A stretch of 64,000 nt of DNA from Bacillota bacterium (GCA_023426125.1 JAFABI010000067.1:1-64000), one strand, 5' to 3'; positions 27,604 to 37,673 are shown, counted from the stretch's first letter. The notes: generated by a model not told the origin, from the letters alone. Numbers and translations are program-made.

Positions 27604-29331
27604 ATGAGAAGGTTGGTTTTACTTTTTTTAGCCGCAGTATTGGGAATATCACTGATCGCATGTGGCAGCAGCAAAACGCCGGGCGATACGACAGGCAGTG
27701 CTGCGCCTACCACATCTGCCGGCAGTTCGTCTCCCGAAGCCTCGGGCGGCTTACCGGTGCTTTCACCGGACAAGCCGGTAACTTTGAGCGTATGGTTGAC
27801 CACGAATTACGCGGCTCCGGCATCGGACAACAAAATCACCAAGCTCTTAAAGAATGAGCTGGGAGTCACTCTCAACTACGAAATAATCACCCCGGACAAC
27901 GCCGACCAGAAAATCGGCGTTATGCTGGCAGGCGGGGAATATTCCGACCTGATGGGTACGACGGATCAGAATGTGCGCTTTATCACGGGGAATGCGCTCA
28001 TACCGCTGGACGATTATTTAAAGGAAGGTGTGGCAGACATTTTATATGAGCATGTGAAGCCATACTGGAACCGGTTGTCCTATGACGGCGGAAAAGGCAA
28101 GCACATCTACGTACTGCCCAACTATAACCGTTACTACGGCGAGATCACGGGCGGCACCAATTACAGCGCCTCGGGCTTCTGGATCCAGAAAGACGTTTTG
28201 GAGGACGCCGGTTATCCCGATCTTTCCAACATGACCCTGGATAAATATTTCAAGCTGATTGAGGATTACGTAAAGAAATATCCGGCCATTGACGGCCAGC
28301 CTACCATCGGCTTTGAAATCATGTGCTCCCCGGGAAGGGAATGGGGCCTGACAAACCCGCCTCAGTATCTTGCCGGGTATCCCAACAACGGCGGCGTTAC
28401 AGTGGATGAGAACAATGTTGCCTCCGTTTTCGCCAACAAGGATATCTCTAAAACCTATTACAAATATCTGAACGAGATGAATGCGAAGGGCCTTGTTGAC
28501 AGGGAATCCTTTACGCAGACCCTGGATCAGTATATGGCGAAGCTTGCTACGGGCCGTGTCCTTGGCATGTACGACCAGCGCTGGAGCTTCGGCAATGCTT
28601 ACGACTCTCTTGTGGCGGCAAAGAGGGACGAAAGGACCTGGGTGGCCACGATGCCGGTCTATGAAGGCAAAGTCCCTTATTACGCCGACAGGGACGTTAT
28701 GAACATCAACCAGGGCTTCGCCGTGTCTGTCAGCTGCAAGCAGCCGGACGTAGCGGTTGCTTTCCTGAACACAATGCTTGAGGAAAAGTGGCAGAAGATA
28801 CTGTCCTGGGGTATTGAGGGAGAGGATTATTACGTGGGCTCGGACGGCAAATATGCCAGAACGGATGAGCAGCGTGAAAACCGCAAGGATCTTGTCTGGA
28901 GAGCTTCGAACCGGCTGGAGGCGCTCCTGGATCTGATGCCGAAGCATAACGGCACCTTCTCCGACGGCAACGCATTCGGTCCCGACGACCAACCGGAGGA
29001 ATTCTTCGCGACGCTGAGAGAATACGACAAGAACTTCTTAACCAAATATAACAAAAAGACATGGAGAAATTTTAATAACCAGCCTCCGGACAATCCCATC
29101 TACTACCCGGCGTGGAACATTTCCCTTCCCGACGGCAGCGATGAGCAGATGGCCAACAAACAGCTGACCGATACTGCGCTGCAATATCTGCCCAAGGCGA
29201 TTCTCGCCGCACCGGGTGAATTTGAAGGCATCTGGAACGAGTATATGCAGGCGGTCGGCAAAATCAATGTAAAAGCCTATGAAGACGCAATTAACAAGGG
29301 TATTCAGGAAAGAATCAAAAATTGGAAGTAA
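27604..29331 (+). CDS. Extracellular solute-binding lipoprotein, LplA type
   Basis: A 575-residue secreted lipoprotein. The signal peptide ends in the lipobox LIAC followed by GSS, then a Ser/Thr-rich tether. The mature part begins KPVTLSVWLTTNY and has the length and layout of family 1 solute-binding proteins of the LplA group that serve complex oligosaccharides. ATG 27604 has AAGGAGGGG upstream and starts the signal peptide. It heads an operon with two permeases; a terminator between it and the permeases would let binding protein be made in excess. The sugar is unknown, though the neighbouring secreted hydrolase suggests a polysaccharide fragment. Confidence 0.88.
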   Translation: MRRLVLLFLAAVLGISLIACGSSKTPGDTTGSAAPTTSAGSSSPEASGGLPVLSPDKPVTLSVWLTTNYAAPASDNKITKLLKNELGVTLNYEIITPDNADQKIGVMLAGGEYSDLMGTTDQNVRFITGNALIPLDDYLKEGVADILYEHVKPYWNRLSYDGGKGKHIYVLPNYNRYYGEITGGTNYSASGFWIQKDVLEDAGYPDLSNMTLDKYFKLIEDYVKKYPAIDGQPTIGFEIMCSPGREWGLTNPPQYLAGYPNNGGVTVDENNVASVFANKDISKTYYKYLNEMNAKGLVDRESFTQTLDQYMAKLATGRVLGMYDQRWSFGNAYDSLVAAKRDERTWVATMPVYEGKVPYYADRDVMNINQGFAVSVSCKQPDVAVAFLNTMLEEKWQKILSWGIEGEDYYVGSDGKYARTDEQRENRKDLVWRASNRLEALLDLMPKHNGTFSDGNAFGPDDQPEEFFATLREYDKNFLTKYNKKTWRNFNNQPPDNPIYYPAWNISLPDGSDEQMANKQLTDTALQYLPKAILAAPGEFEGIWNEYMQAVGKINVKAYEDAINKGIQERIKNWK

Positions 29332-29358
29332 TCATCGATAGCTGTATTTTGATCCGGG

Positions 29359-29385
29359 AAAAGGGGGAGTTGTCCCCCTTTTTTT
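29359..29385 (+). terminator. Partial terminator between binding protein and permeases
   Basis: AAAGGGGGA and TCCCCCTTT form a stem with a tiny loop followed by T residues. Such an internal terminator is common where the binding protein must outnumber the permeases. Confidence 0.75.
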
Positions 29386-29404
29386 GGAGACCGGGAGGCA
29401 TACA

Positions 29405-30340
29405 ATGGCGACGAGGCGTATCTGGCGCACGGTTATTACGCAGCGTGAATTAATTATAATGAGCGTGCCCCTTCTTCTTTACAAGGTGTTGTTCTCCTAT
29501 GTGCCGGTTACGGGCTGGATCATGGCGTTCCAGAATTTCAAGCCTTCCATCAGGAGCACGTTTGCTCAGGAGTGGGTCGGCATAGACAATTTCGTAAAGC
29601 TTTTTACCGGCATAAACGGGGAGCGTTTTATCAGAGATATCCGCAATACGCTGGCACAAAGCGTTCTTACGCTGGTGGTCAGTTTTTTCTGCACGATCGT
29701 TCTGGCGTTATTGCTCAACGAGGTAAGAAAAGTCGCCTTTAAGCGTATCGTGCAAAATATTACCTACATGCCGCATTTTTTATCGTGGATCATTGTGACG
29801 GGACTGGTTTCCAACATGCTTGCCACTCCGGCCAGCGGCGGAATTATCAATCAGATTCTGACGGTATTGCATATTGTGGATGAACCGGTCCTGTTTTTAT
29901 CCAACCCGGACTACTTCTGGGGTGTTGTGGCAGGAGCCCACCTATGGAAGGAGCTTGGCTGGAATACAATCATATACCTTGCGGCTATGACTGCTATAGA
30001 CCCTGCGCTGTACGAATCATCGGATATTGACGGTGCCAACCGCTACCGTAAAATGTGGAACATAACCCTGCCGAGCATAAAACCAACAATTGTTATCCTG
30101 CTCATCATGAACATCGGCTATATACTGGAAGCGGGGTTTGAAATCCAGTACTTCCTTGGCTACGGGCTGCTGGTTGAAAAAGCCGAGACCATTGATATCT
30201 TTGTTTTAAAATACGGCATACAGATGGGCAACTACTCGCTGGCCACCGTTGCCGGCATCTTCAAAACAGTGGTTAGCGTGCTTTTGATTGCGGGAGCCAA
30301 CTTTATCGCCGGACGGCTTGGCGAAGAAAGGCTGGTGTAG
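29405..30340 (+). CDS. Carbohydrate ABC transporter permease, LplB type
   Basis: A 311-residue inner-membrane permease with six predicted helices and the EAA loop YESSDIDGANRYRKMWNITL that contacts the ATPase. ATG 29405 follows GGGAGG and is preferred to an in-frame codon 21 bases upstream. It pairs with the next gene, whose start lies three bases after its stop. No ATPase gene is present in this operon, so a shared MsmK/UgpC-like ATPase encoded elsewhere is expected. Confidence 0.9.
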   Translation: MATRRIWRTVITQRELIIMSVPLLLYKVLFSYVPVTGWIMAFQNFKPSIRSTFAQEWVGIDNFVKLFTGINGERFIRDIRNTLAQSVLTLVVSFFCTIVLALLLNEVRKVAFKRIVQNITYMPHFLSWIIVTGLVSNMLATPASGGIINQILTVLHIVDEPVLFLSNPDYFWGVVAGAHLWKELGWNTIIYLAAMTAIDPALYESSDIDGANRYRKMWNITLPSIKPTIVILLIMNIGYILEAGFEIQYFLGYGLLVEKAETIDIFVLKYGIQMGNYSLATVAGIFKTVVSVLLIAGANFIAGRLGEERLV

Positions 30341-30343
30341 AGG

Positions 30344-31276
30344 ATGCGCGAAGTGAAGCGGACAATCATCACACACAAGAAGCTCAACGCGGAAAATATT
30401 ATTTTTACAACGTTGAATACTGCTTTTCTGATCCTGCTTTCCGCCGTGATGCTGTATCCGATGCTTAACACGCTGGCCGTATCCTTCAATGAAGGATTGG
30501 ACACGGTGCGCGGAGGCATATACCTGTGGCCGAGAATATTCTCTCTGCAGAATTACCGTGTCGTTTATCACATGGACACTATTTACGGCGCATTTGTCGT
30601 AAGTATTACCAAAACCATCGTTACCGTTGTCACCAACCTGTTCTTTACCACCATGCTGGCTTATACCCTCAGCCGGGAGGAGTATGTTTTCAAGAAGCCC
30701 ATTACCGTTATTTTTGTGCTCACAATGTATTTCAATGCCGGTCTGATACCTAATTACATGCTTATCAGGAATCTCGGCATGATCAATTCGTTCTCGGTAT
30801 ACTGGATTCCGAACATCATAAGTGCATTTAACCTGATCGTTATACGCACATACATCAAATCCATACCGGAAAGCCTTATTGAGTCGGCTAAAATGGACGG
30901 CGCCCGCGAATTCCGAATTTTTCTGCAGATCATTATGCCGCTGTGCGTTCCCGTGCTCGCCACGATAGCGCTTTTTGTCGCGGTAGGATCGTGGAACGCA
31001 TGGTTCGACACCTTCCTGTACAATTCCGCACGGCAGGAGCTGTCCACGCTGCAATATGAACTGCAAAAGCTTTTGTCCAGCGCGTTGAATGCAGGTAACT
31101 CTACGCAGGGAGGCGGAGCAAATGCGGCAGCACAGTCCGGCGCAGGCAATGTTACGACGCCGCAGTCGATCAGGGCGGCCATCACGATTGTCACATCGGT
31201 GCCGATCCTGATTGTTTATCCGTTTCTGCAAAGGTACTTTGTAACGGGACTTACAATAGGTGGAGTGAAGGGATAA
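30344..31276 (+). CDS. Carbohydrate ABC transporter permease, LplC type
   Basis: A 310-residue permease of the MalG/UgpE-like half, with six predicted helices and an EAA loop reading IESAKMDGAREFRIFLQIIM. A hydrophilic Gln/Gly/Ala-rich insert (SSALNAGNSTQGGGANAAAQ) sits in the last extracytoplasmic loop, as in many LplC proteins. The ribosome binding site is weak, consistent with coupling to the upstream permease. The operon ends at the hairpin at 31292-31332. Confidence 0.9.
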   Translation: MREVKRTIITHKKLNAENIIFTTLNTAFLILLSAVMLYPMLNTLAVSFNEGLDTVRGGIYLWPRIFSLQNYRVVYHMDTIYGAFVVSITKTIVTVVTNLFFTTMLAYTLSREEYVFKKPITVIFVLTMYFNAGLIPNYMLIRNLGMINSFSVYWIPNIISAFNLIVIRTYIKSIPESLIESAKMDGAREFRIFLQIIMPLCVPVLATIALFVAVGSWNAWFDTFLYNSARQELSTLQYELQKLLSSALNAGNSTQGGGANAAAQSGAGNVTTPQSIRAAITIVTSVPILIVYPFLQRYFVTGLTIGGVKG

Positions 31277-31291
31277 GGTACAAAAGCTCAA

Positions 31292-31332
31292 AAAGGCTCA
31301 AATACCAGTTTTAAGCTGATATTTGAGCCTTT
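31292..31332. terminator. Bidirectional intrinsic terminator
   Basis: AAAGGCTCAAATA and TATTTGAGCCTTT form a 13-bp stem with a short loop. It lies between the converging permease gene and the broken glycoside hydrolase gene and can serve both strands. Confidence 0.8.
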
Positions 31333-34300
31333 GTTCATAAGTTATGCCGCTGATCAGCAAGAAGCGTTCCTTGTTGTTGCGATATTCGACTGCTACAGCT
31401 GTCCGGCGGCTGTCTTCAAATACTAGGGAAGCTTTGTCCAGTGAGCCGTAAAGGGTAATATTGCCGTCCGGGCAATACTCACTTCCTGCAGTGCCCATCA
31501 GTGTACCGCCCACCGCAGAGTCATACCAGCCGTCAAAGGTATACCCTTCGCGTGTCAGCAGGGGAAGCGTCACGGAATTGCCCACGTTCACCGTCATATC
31601 CTCGGGATTGACCCTGTAGTTCACATCAAAGCTGACGGTATAGTCCTGCGGCGGTATGGTTCAATCCGCTCTGGTCCCGTAGAACACGATCTCTTGAATT
31701 CCGGTACTCTGGGTATTGCCGTTTGCGCCCCTGGCTTCCAAAATCACATACCGTGTCCGGATGGGCGTGTCGAAATGCGGGGGATTCGGAATCCAATTAT
31801 TGTTGGGATAACCGTTTGCCGAAGAGAGTACCTGCGAATAAGCCAGCCGCCCGGGTCTCCCGCGTAAACCGCGAAGACCTTGCCGGAGGTCAGGCTGCCG
31901 TTCTGATCCCACACATATGCGCCGGTAACCACATATTCGGCGCCCAGGTCAATGAGGGCATACCTGTTCAGTCCGCCGGGATTCCAGCCGTTGCTGTTGT
32001 CGATGCTCGTGCCGGTGTCGGTGAGGACCCTGTCAAAAAGAAGCCGGGGGTCGGTATTTGCCGCTGTAAGCTTGTTGACCGCCACAGGGAGGATGCCGCC
32101 CACAACAGGCTTGTAAAACTCTTCGGTATTGGCCAGTACAAAGACCGGACTTTCGGTGACCGGAACGGTTACCTTGCCATCCGCTATCACAAGCTCCGTC
32201 CTCTCGCCCTGCAGGGTTTTATCCTTCAGCTTGACGAGATAGGCGTACTCTGTGCCTTCCGGCAAGGTCAGCTGGTAATTCTCCACATTGGTTCCATTGA
32301 GATCGCCCTCCGATGTCGGAAGCCATAAGGCATAGATGCTGTCGGTGCCGTTCTCCGCGGTTTCATTGAATTTGAGGACCCACGGATCCGTTTCCCCGCC
32401 GTTGGCGAGGATACCATCAAATTTCGTTGTTTCCAGATAGTATTTCGTGGTACCCACATAATACCAGGAAGGCTTCCTGTTGGAGGAGGTTTGCGAGCCC
32501 TCGATGAGGCCGCAGGTGTCGAAACGGCCGCTGCTGCCTTCGCCGCCGCCGGAATTGGGCATCATGAACTGCTGCACACGGTCAAGGCCGGCTGCCGCCA
32601 ACAGCAGGTATTCCCTGACAAGCCAGCGTCCCTGCACTTCCTTCCCGGTAAGACCGGCGTTAATGGTGGAAGTGACGGTGGCGCTTTGGGGAGAGCCCTG
32701 TGTCGAATCCCATCCGAACTCGGAAAGCCAGAGTTCAACGTTTGGGAAATAGGTGTCTCTGAAGGCTTTAAACTCGGACATCCTTCGATAGACATGGTCG
32801 GCTTCTGGGGACAGGCCGGTAGTGGCGTATCCGTCCGGTGAGTAGTAGTGCCCGTTCAAAATGTCGAAGGGATACTTTACATAACCTTCCAGGGTATCGT
32901 GGGTCTCAAGCCACTGCTCCTCGGTCCTGTTATTATCGAACCACTCGATCATTTGCTCCAAAAACGCGCGGAACGTCCACTCCTTGTCGGGAGTATCCAT
33001 TGTATCGTAGATGATCCCCGCCAGGCCTCCCAGAACAAACTTGGCGTTGGGGTCGGCCTGCTTGATGCCGACGTCCGGACCCATCGTGCCCATATGGCCG
33101 TCGTAGTCCGCGCTGGTCATCGCAGCAAAGGCGGCGCCGTCACCCCTGAAGGACCCAAGGTTTGGTTCGTTCCAGTTTTCATAATAGCGGATATAATCCA
33201 GGCCGATCTTTGGCTGTGTTCCCGGGGCAACCCTGATCAGATCCGGGTCAACATCCGGGTTGCTCCCATATCTTGCGGCAAGCTGGAACATGCTCTGGCC
33301 ATGGGCGAGATAGGAGGAGGCCTTGTACTTGTCTGTGTCGCCCTGGTAGTTCGGCCTTGGGGTCATCCCGGCAGGAACATTGCTCACGCCGCCCTGCACG
33401 CATATGTTCACGCCCACGCCCATTTCCTTCAGGCTCTTGTAATAGTTGTCGAACACGCCGCCCCATGGATCAATAAAGGCGGTCTGGGGATTGGCATCTA
33501 CTCCGGTGTAGTTTTTCGTGCCGTCGCTGGCCGCCTGGTCGCCGGCCGCCCACTCGGTCCAGCCCCAGTGGTGGTATTCCCTGACAAAACCGACGGCTCC
33601 GTAATTGCCCAAAACATCGTTGAAGAACCCGTTGGTGCCCATGAACTCGCCCAGCGTGAAGTCAAAATCCGTCGGCTCCTCCTCCGAAGGCGTCAGGCCC
33701 GGCCACTCGTTTACCGGCGGTTCCGGCGGTATCTCCCCGAGAGACTCGCCGTACAGCGCCACCTCCGGGATATTCACGTCGCAGACATACTGCCCCGGGG
33801 TGCTGGTCCAGCCTCCCCCGGACCAGGAATACCTGTTGTTGACCAGGTCCTGCTCCTTCACAAACCTGAGCATATTTGTTTCGATGCCTTCCGTGCCCAG
33901 GCTGACCCTAACCCACATACCATTGTTGGTGACGGGGTAGGAGACGAGTTCTTCCTCTCCATTATAAATCTTAAAGGTTCCTTCCATCACCTCATACGGC
34001 GCGCTGCCGTCTGCCGTGTAGGTTGACGGGGCGTAGACCGGGCCGTCATAGAACCAGATCTCGTAAATCCGGCAGCTGCGCAGAAGGTTAAGCACAGCCG
34101 CCGTTGTGTTGTTGTTCCAGTTCGCGCCTGGAGTCCTCCATGTGTTTGCGTTTGAGGCTGCGCTGGAATTAATCGGCGGCAGATACGGATCGTCCGAATA
34201 CGGCGGAGCTGCGAGGATTTGCGCCTGTTCATCCGCCAGCGCAGGCTTTGTTCCCGTTAATTCCATATCCTTGTAACCGAATGCATCATATACATAAAGC

Positions 34301-34518
34301 ATTCTCGGCTGTATTTCCAGCAATTCTCCATTGGGTATGTTTTCTCCGCTGCCGCCCTCGCCGCAGTAGTTTGTGAAGCCTCCATCCGACGGTTCGGAAA
34401 CAACGGCTGATGCCAGGCAACCCGATCCATCGGAAGGTTCGGCATAAACCGGCAAAAGAGAAACGAAAAACACGATTATGGCAACCAGTGCCATAAGTCT
34501 TTTATTTCTTCCGGACAT
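31298..34518 (-). pseudogene. Secreted clan GH-A glycoside hydrolase with discoidin-like and Listeria-Bacteroides repeat parts, 3' end broken
   Basis: The main frame (34518-31744) starts at an ATG with AAGGAGG upstream and a signal peptide (LMALVAIIVFFVSLLPVYAE). After a discoidin-like stretch comes a TIM-barrel hydrolase with the acid/base Glu in YYENWNEPN and the nucleophile Glu in ELWLSEFGWDS, as in clan GH-A. A frameshift near 31841-31855 ends the frame early; the shifted frame continues a carbohydrate-binding fold (LAYSQVLSSANGYPNNNW to YVILEARG). That frame meets TGA at 31661-31663, after which the same frame runs on through a repeat-type domain (GYTFDGWYDSAVGGTLMG) to 31298. The catalytic part is intact, so a truncated enzyme may be active. 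It probably acts on polysaccharide outside the cell, feeding the adjacent transporter. Assembly errors could also explain the two breaks. Confidence 0.7.
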
Positions 34519-34578
34519 TTCAATTACCTCCTTCAAAGATGTTTGAAAAAAATGTAAGACTTACCGGGGTGCGGTACT

Positions 34579-34668
34579 ATGGGTTCGATAAGAGGATTGG
34601 TTTTGGGCATGTATGCCGCAACGGGTGTGATAAGCTTGGCCGCCATTTTCATCACAATATACTGTTAA
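34579..34668 (+). CDS. Possible 29-residue hydrophobic small protein
   Basis: ATG 34579 opens a 29-codon frame whose product (GLVLGMYAATGVISLAAIFI at its core) would be one membrane helix. GGGGTG lies upstream. It is in the region that should hold the hydrolase promoter on the other strand. Nothing outside the frame itself supports it. Confidence 0.25.
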   Translation: MGSIRGLVLGMYAATGVISLAAIFITIYC

Positions 34669-34867
34669 ATTATAACATGGTAAAATTTTGAAATCAATAT
34701 TCGCAATTACTCATTTATAGTTCTATCAACCTCTGTTAATGTAAGAAATCAACGTTTTTTCCTTGGCGGAAGGATAGAACCATTCATAGCTGCTATCTGC
34801 AAACGATGCATTTTCGGATTCGCTGAGCTTTCCCTTTTGCAGCCGGAGCCCTAACTTACAAGGATCC

Positions 34868-34903
34868 AAAAACCTGCCATTAAAATAAGCGGCAGGTTTT
34901 TTA
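34868..34903. terminator. Hairpin AAACCTGCC/GGCAGGTTT with T-run
   Basis: A 9-bp stem flanked by A and T runs, able to terminate in either direction. It lies in DNA without an intact gene. Confidence 0.65.
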
Positions 34904-34995
34904 GTGCGTTTTTTGCGCGCCTGGCTTGTAAATGTCCGGCAAATAGTTTGAAGAACATCTTGATTAGTTCAAGTATATAAATTAGACTATATACA

Positions 34996-35097
34996 TATGA
35001 CGCCTTTAACCAATATACGGTGGAGGCTTTTAAATTACAGGCGGCGGATGATATTCTGAAACCCTTGACAGAAGAAAGGCTGGGAAAAAATAAGTGA
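34996..35097 (+). pseudogene. Fragment of a LytTR-type response regulator receiver domain
   Basis: The frame reads YDAFNQYTVEAFKLQAADDI, then LKPLTEERLGKNK and stop. This matches the end of receiver domains in LytTR regulators (pattern YAVEAFxLxAxDYLLKPxxEERL), including the conserved LysPro. No upstream receiver, phosphorylation site or DNA-binding domain is present, so it is a gene fossil. Confidence 0.5.
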
Positions 35098-35272
35098 TGC
35101 CTTTTGGCCAGACGATAATTCCGAAAGATTTTCGCTTCCTTGAACTGCCCTACGGGAATCATTATTCCTGTGAGGCGCTTTGCATTTTAGTTTGGTGTTT
35201 ATGACAGAAATCAGGGTATATAGATAAGTATATCTCTTGTAAATATCTATTTATCCAAAGAGAGGGGGATTT

Positions 35273-35467
35273 ATTATTTTAACGGTAGCGGGAAAACCTG
35301 GCGAGTATGTTGTAATAGACGGGAACATTGTTGTAAAGGTAATAAGTAATGATAATGAAGAACTGCAATTGGAGATTGATGCACCCAGCGGTGTAGAGAT
35401 TATACCGGGAGAAATGTGCAAGGAAGCAAATCTTATTCCGCCTCACGATAAGGAATCAAGTGAATAA
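35273..35467 (+). CDS. csrA: CsrA-like small RNA-binding regulator with no ATG/GTG/TTG start
   Basis: A frame of about 64 residues reading TVAGKPGEYVVIDGNIVVKV and then LQLEIDAPSGVEIIPGE matches the CsrA fold: the KPGE(S)IVIGDDIxVKV strands followed by (V)xLGIDAP and the VxRxE segment. CsrA binds GGA motifs in mRNA leaders and controls translation. No ATG, GTG or TTG lies in frame upstream before a stop at 35240. The best start is ATT at 35273 or 35276, 4-7 bases after AGAGGGGG. The protein lacks the usual LxLTRKPGE opening, and the RNA-binding Arg near the end of classic CsrA is replaced by a Pro/Gly context. It may be a diverged or weakly translated copy. It precedes the CheY-FapA-GAF genes. 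Confidence 0.6.
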   Translation: MILTVAGKPGEYVVIDGNIVVKVISNDNEELQLEIDAPSGVEIIPGEMCKEANLIPPHDKESSE

Positions 35468-35688
35468 ACGGAATGCAATCCATAAGATGATTTCTATATT
35501 TCGGAATTTCAGGGGGAAAAGAAGAGAACGGCTGTGCAATTTACATAAATTTTACTCATTTTACGTCCATTTTTAACCATCATCCATTATGATTGTCTTT
35601 ATCAGGCGCTTGACATGGTTTTTTTCAAAAAATGGTGTTATACAAAAGACAAATAGAAAAGGTATCAGCAAAAGCTGAGATTTTTAGG

Positions 35689-35774
35689 AAAAAGGGCCGG
35701 TAAAGGCTCTTTTTGCTAAACCGTAATAAAATGGTTATCCTCCGGAGGTCATGAAACGACCTTCCGGGAACCAT
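35689..35774 (+). promoter_or_regulatory. Structured leader before cheY: attenuator-like hairpin and long stem-loop
   Basis: Two structures lie in the 390-base gap between the csrA-like gene and the CheY gene. The first (35689-35714) pairs AAAAAGGGCC with GGCTCTTTTT like a terminator. The second (35731-35774) pairs ATGGTT with AACCAT, CCGG with CCGG and AGGTC with GACCT. GGA sequences in the stem-loop are the kind CsrA binds. I could not match it to a known riboswitch class. Confidence 0.4.
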
Positions 35775-35859
35775 GCATAAAACAGCTTCCAGCATTTGTT
35801 CCACAGGCGGGAGCCTGCCTCGGAAGCGGATAAACAGAATGAAATAACAGGAGGGACAT

Positions 35860-36231
35860 ATGCAAAGGGTTCTGATTGTAGATGATGCGGCGTTCATGCG
35901 GAAGATACTGGGCGATATGCTGAAAAAGAATGGCTGCGAGGTTGTAGGAGAAGCTTCAAACGGGAAGGAAGCTGTTGAAAAGTATAAGGCGCTGCTGCCG
36001 GATCTGGTAACGATGGATATCACCATGCCCGGCATGGACGGCATAGAGGCGACCCGCGCCATCCGGCAGATGGATGCCGGATGCAAGGTGCTGATGGTAT
36101 CGGCGATGGGTCAGCAGGGCATGGTCCTGGAAGCGGTCCAGGCAGGTGCACAGGGATTTATTGTCAAGCCGTTTCAGGAAAGCAAGGTGGTGGAGGAGAT
36201 AAAAAGGCTCCGAACCAGGCTGGAAAACTGA
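35860..36231 (+). CDS. cheY: CheY-type single-domain response regulator
   Basis: A 123-residue stand-alone receiver domain with all key residues: acidic pair in VLIVDDAAFMRK, phosphorylated Asp in LVTMDITMPGMDG, Thr/Ser site in LMVSAMGQ, and Lys in GFIVKPFQ. AGGAGG precedes the ATG. It has no output domain and so works by contact with a partner, in chemotaxis or a related switch. The next two genes (FapA-like and GAF) follow closely and could be the partners. Confidence 0.92.
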   Translation: MQRVLIVDDAAFMRKILGDMLKKNGCEVVGEASNGKEAVEKYKALLPDLVTMDITMPGMDGIEATRAIRQMDAGCKVLMVSAMGQQGMVLEAVQAGAQGFIVKPFQESKVVEEIKRLRTRLEN

Positions 36232-36269
36232 TAACTGCCGAAGCTATCATAAAATATGGGGTATGGCCG

Positions 36270-37673
36270 ATGAAGCGTGAAGAAGGGTTTGGAGAATTGA
36301 AAGAAAGAGTTAGCGTTGAGGTATCCGGAGATAAGCTGAGCGCCTATATTACACTTTGCGTAAGAGAGGAAGAACTCCAACAGCTGCCTCTCGTCAGGGA
36401 AATCGTAATGAAGCTTAACAAGCAGGGGATTGTTTTCGGTATAAAGAAAAGCGTCCTGTTTCAGGGGCTTTGCAATCACAAAAAACTGCTGATTGCCGAA
36501 GGAATTGCTCCGGTGGACGGAGAGGATTCCATCCTGAGGATGTATGAGCTAAAAGAGCTTAAACCCGAAATTAAAGAGGATGGAAAAGCCGATTACTATG
36601 AAATGAACCTGATTAACAGGGTCAATGCAGGCGAGTGGCTTGGAGAAAGAACGGAGCCGACGAAAGGTATTCCGGGCAAAACAGTGAAGGGTGAAATAAT
36701 TCCTGCTTCGGCAGGTAAGCGGTATCCGCTTTTGTATGACAAAAATACTGTAAAAGAAGTATGTGAAGAAGGTGTTACCACTTTATATGCATTGATTAAA
36801 GGTGCGGTACATTACAAGGGGGACAGGATTTCCGTGTCGAACCTTCTTGAGATCACCGAAGATGTTGATTTTAAAACGGGGAATATCGATTTTGACGGAT
36901 TTTTGACCATCAAAGGGACCGTTGCAGATAATTTTTCCGTAGTCGCAGACAAGGATGTAGAGATCCTTGGGAATTTCGGCATCGGAAGCGTTAAAGAAAT
37001 CGAAAGCCGGTGCGGCAGCGTCTATATAAGGGGCGGAATCGCCGGTAAAAACAGGGCGGTTGTCAAATCCACCAGGGACTTGTATACCAGATATGTTTCC
37101 GACGCCACCATCCTGTGCGACGGGGATGTGCACATCAGTTCTTACTGTCTCAACAGCAATATCATGGCCAGGCAGGTGATTGTCGAGTCTCCCGGGGGAC
37201 AGATCATCGGAGGAAATATACAGGCAGACATGAGGGTGGCGGCCCCTTTCATCGGAAATGCGGCGGAAAAACGCACGACGGTTTCCGTCAGGGGATATGA
37301 CAGAAAGCTTCTTAAAACAACACTGGAACAATTACAGGAAGAGCTTCTGACGTTAAAAAGCAAATTGGCGAGGAGCAGACAGGAGGTTTTCATCTATTCC
37401 TATCCCCATAAAGCCGGGGAGGCAGGATGCATGGAAGAATACGAGAAGGCAAGGGAAGCTTATATAAAGCTGAAGGACGGGGTGCACTGCCTTGAAAAAG
37501 AGTTGAGAACCGTTGCCGGTTACCTGAGGATTAAGGGAGAGGGGGAAATTTCGATTTTTAAAAAGGTCTATCCCAATACCCTGCTGGAAATAAAAAACGG
37601 GAAGAAAGAAATCAGGCAGGAAACCCTGGCGACCTGCTTTTATGTTCAAAATGGGGAATGGAAAGAAAACTGA
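36270..37673 (+). CDS. FapA/DUF342-family protein
   Basis: A 467-residue cytoplasmic protein of the FapA (DUF342) family. The N-terminal part (about 1-150) includes GERTEPTKGIPGKTVKGEII, a family hallmark. The middle (about 190-350) is a right-handed beta-helix-like stretch of repeated short strands (GNIDFDGFLTIKGTVADNF, then VEILGNFGIGSV, GSVYIRGGIAG and GDVHISSYCLNS). A C-terminal coiled coil (about 355-400, LEQLQEELLTLKSKLARSR) ends in a small domain. ATG 36270 begins the conserved part. In other Firmicutes FapA proteins are linked to cell-surface or polar assembly and division-related functions; the exact role is unknown. It lies between a CheY and a GAF protein, suggesting a signalling-controlled assembly. 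Confidence 0.85.
   Translation: MKREEGFGELKERVSVEVSGDKLSAYITLCVREEELQQLPLVREIVMKLNKQGIVFGIKKSVLFQGLCNHKKLLIAEGIAPVDGEDSILRMYELKELKPEIKEDGKADYYEMNLINRVNAGEWLGERTEPTKGIPGKTVKGEIIPASAGKRYPLLYDKNTVKEVCEEGVTTLYALIKGAVHYKGDRISVSNLLEITEDVDFKTGNIDFDGFLTIKGTVADNFSVVADKDVEILGNFGIGSVKEIESRCGSVYIRGGIAGKNRAVVKSTRDLYTRYVSDATILCDGDVHISSYCLNSNIMARQVIVESPGGQIIGGNIQADMRVAAPFIGNAAEKRTTVSVRGYDRKLLKTTLEQLQEELLTLKSKLARSRQEVFIYSYPHKAGEAGCMEEYEKAREAYIKLKDGVHCLEKELRTVAGYLRIKGEGEISIFKKVYPNTLLEIKNGKKEIRQETLATCFYVQNGEWKEN

Noticed and set aside
34851..35162. A 103-codon minus-strand frame
   Set aside because: It covers the LytTR receiver fossil on the plus strand and a terminator hairpin, has no ribosome binding site and no recognisable domain, so it is taken as an antisense shadow.
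35640..35860. Possible c-di-GMP riboswitch in the CheY leader
   Set aside because: The conserved GEMM core bases and the tetraloop-receptor pattern could not be found; only generic hairpins are present.
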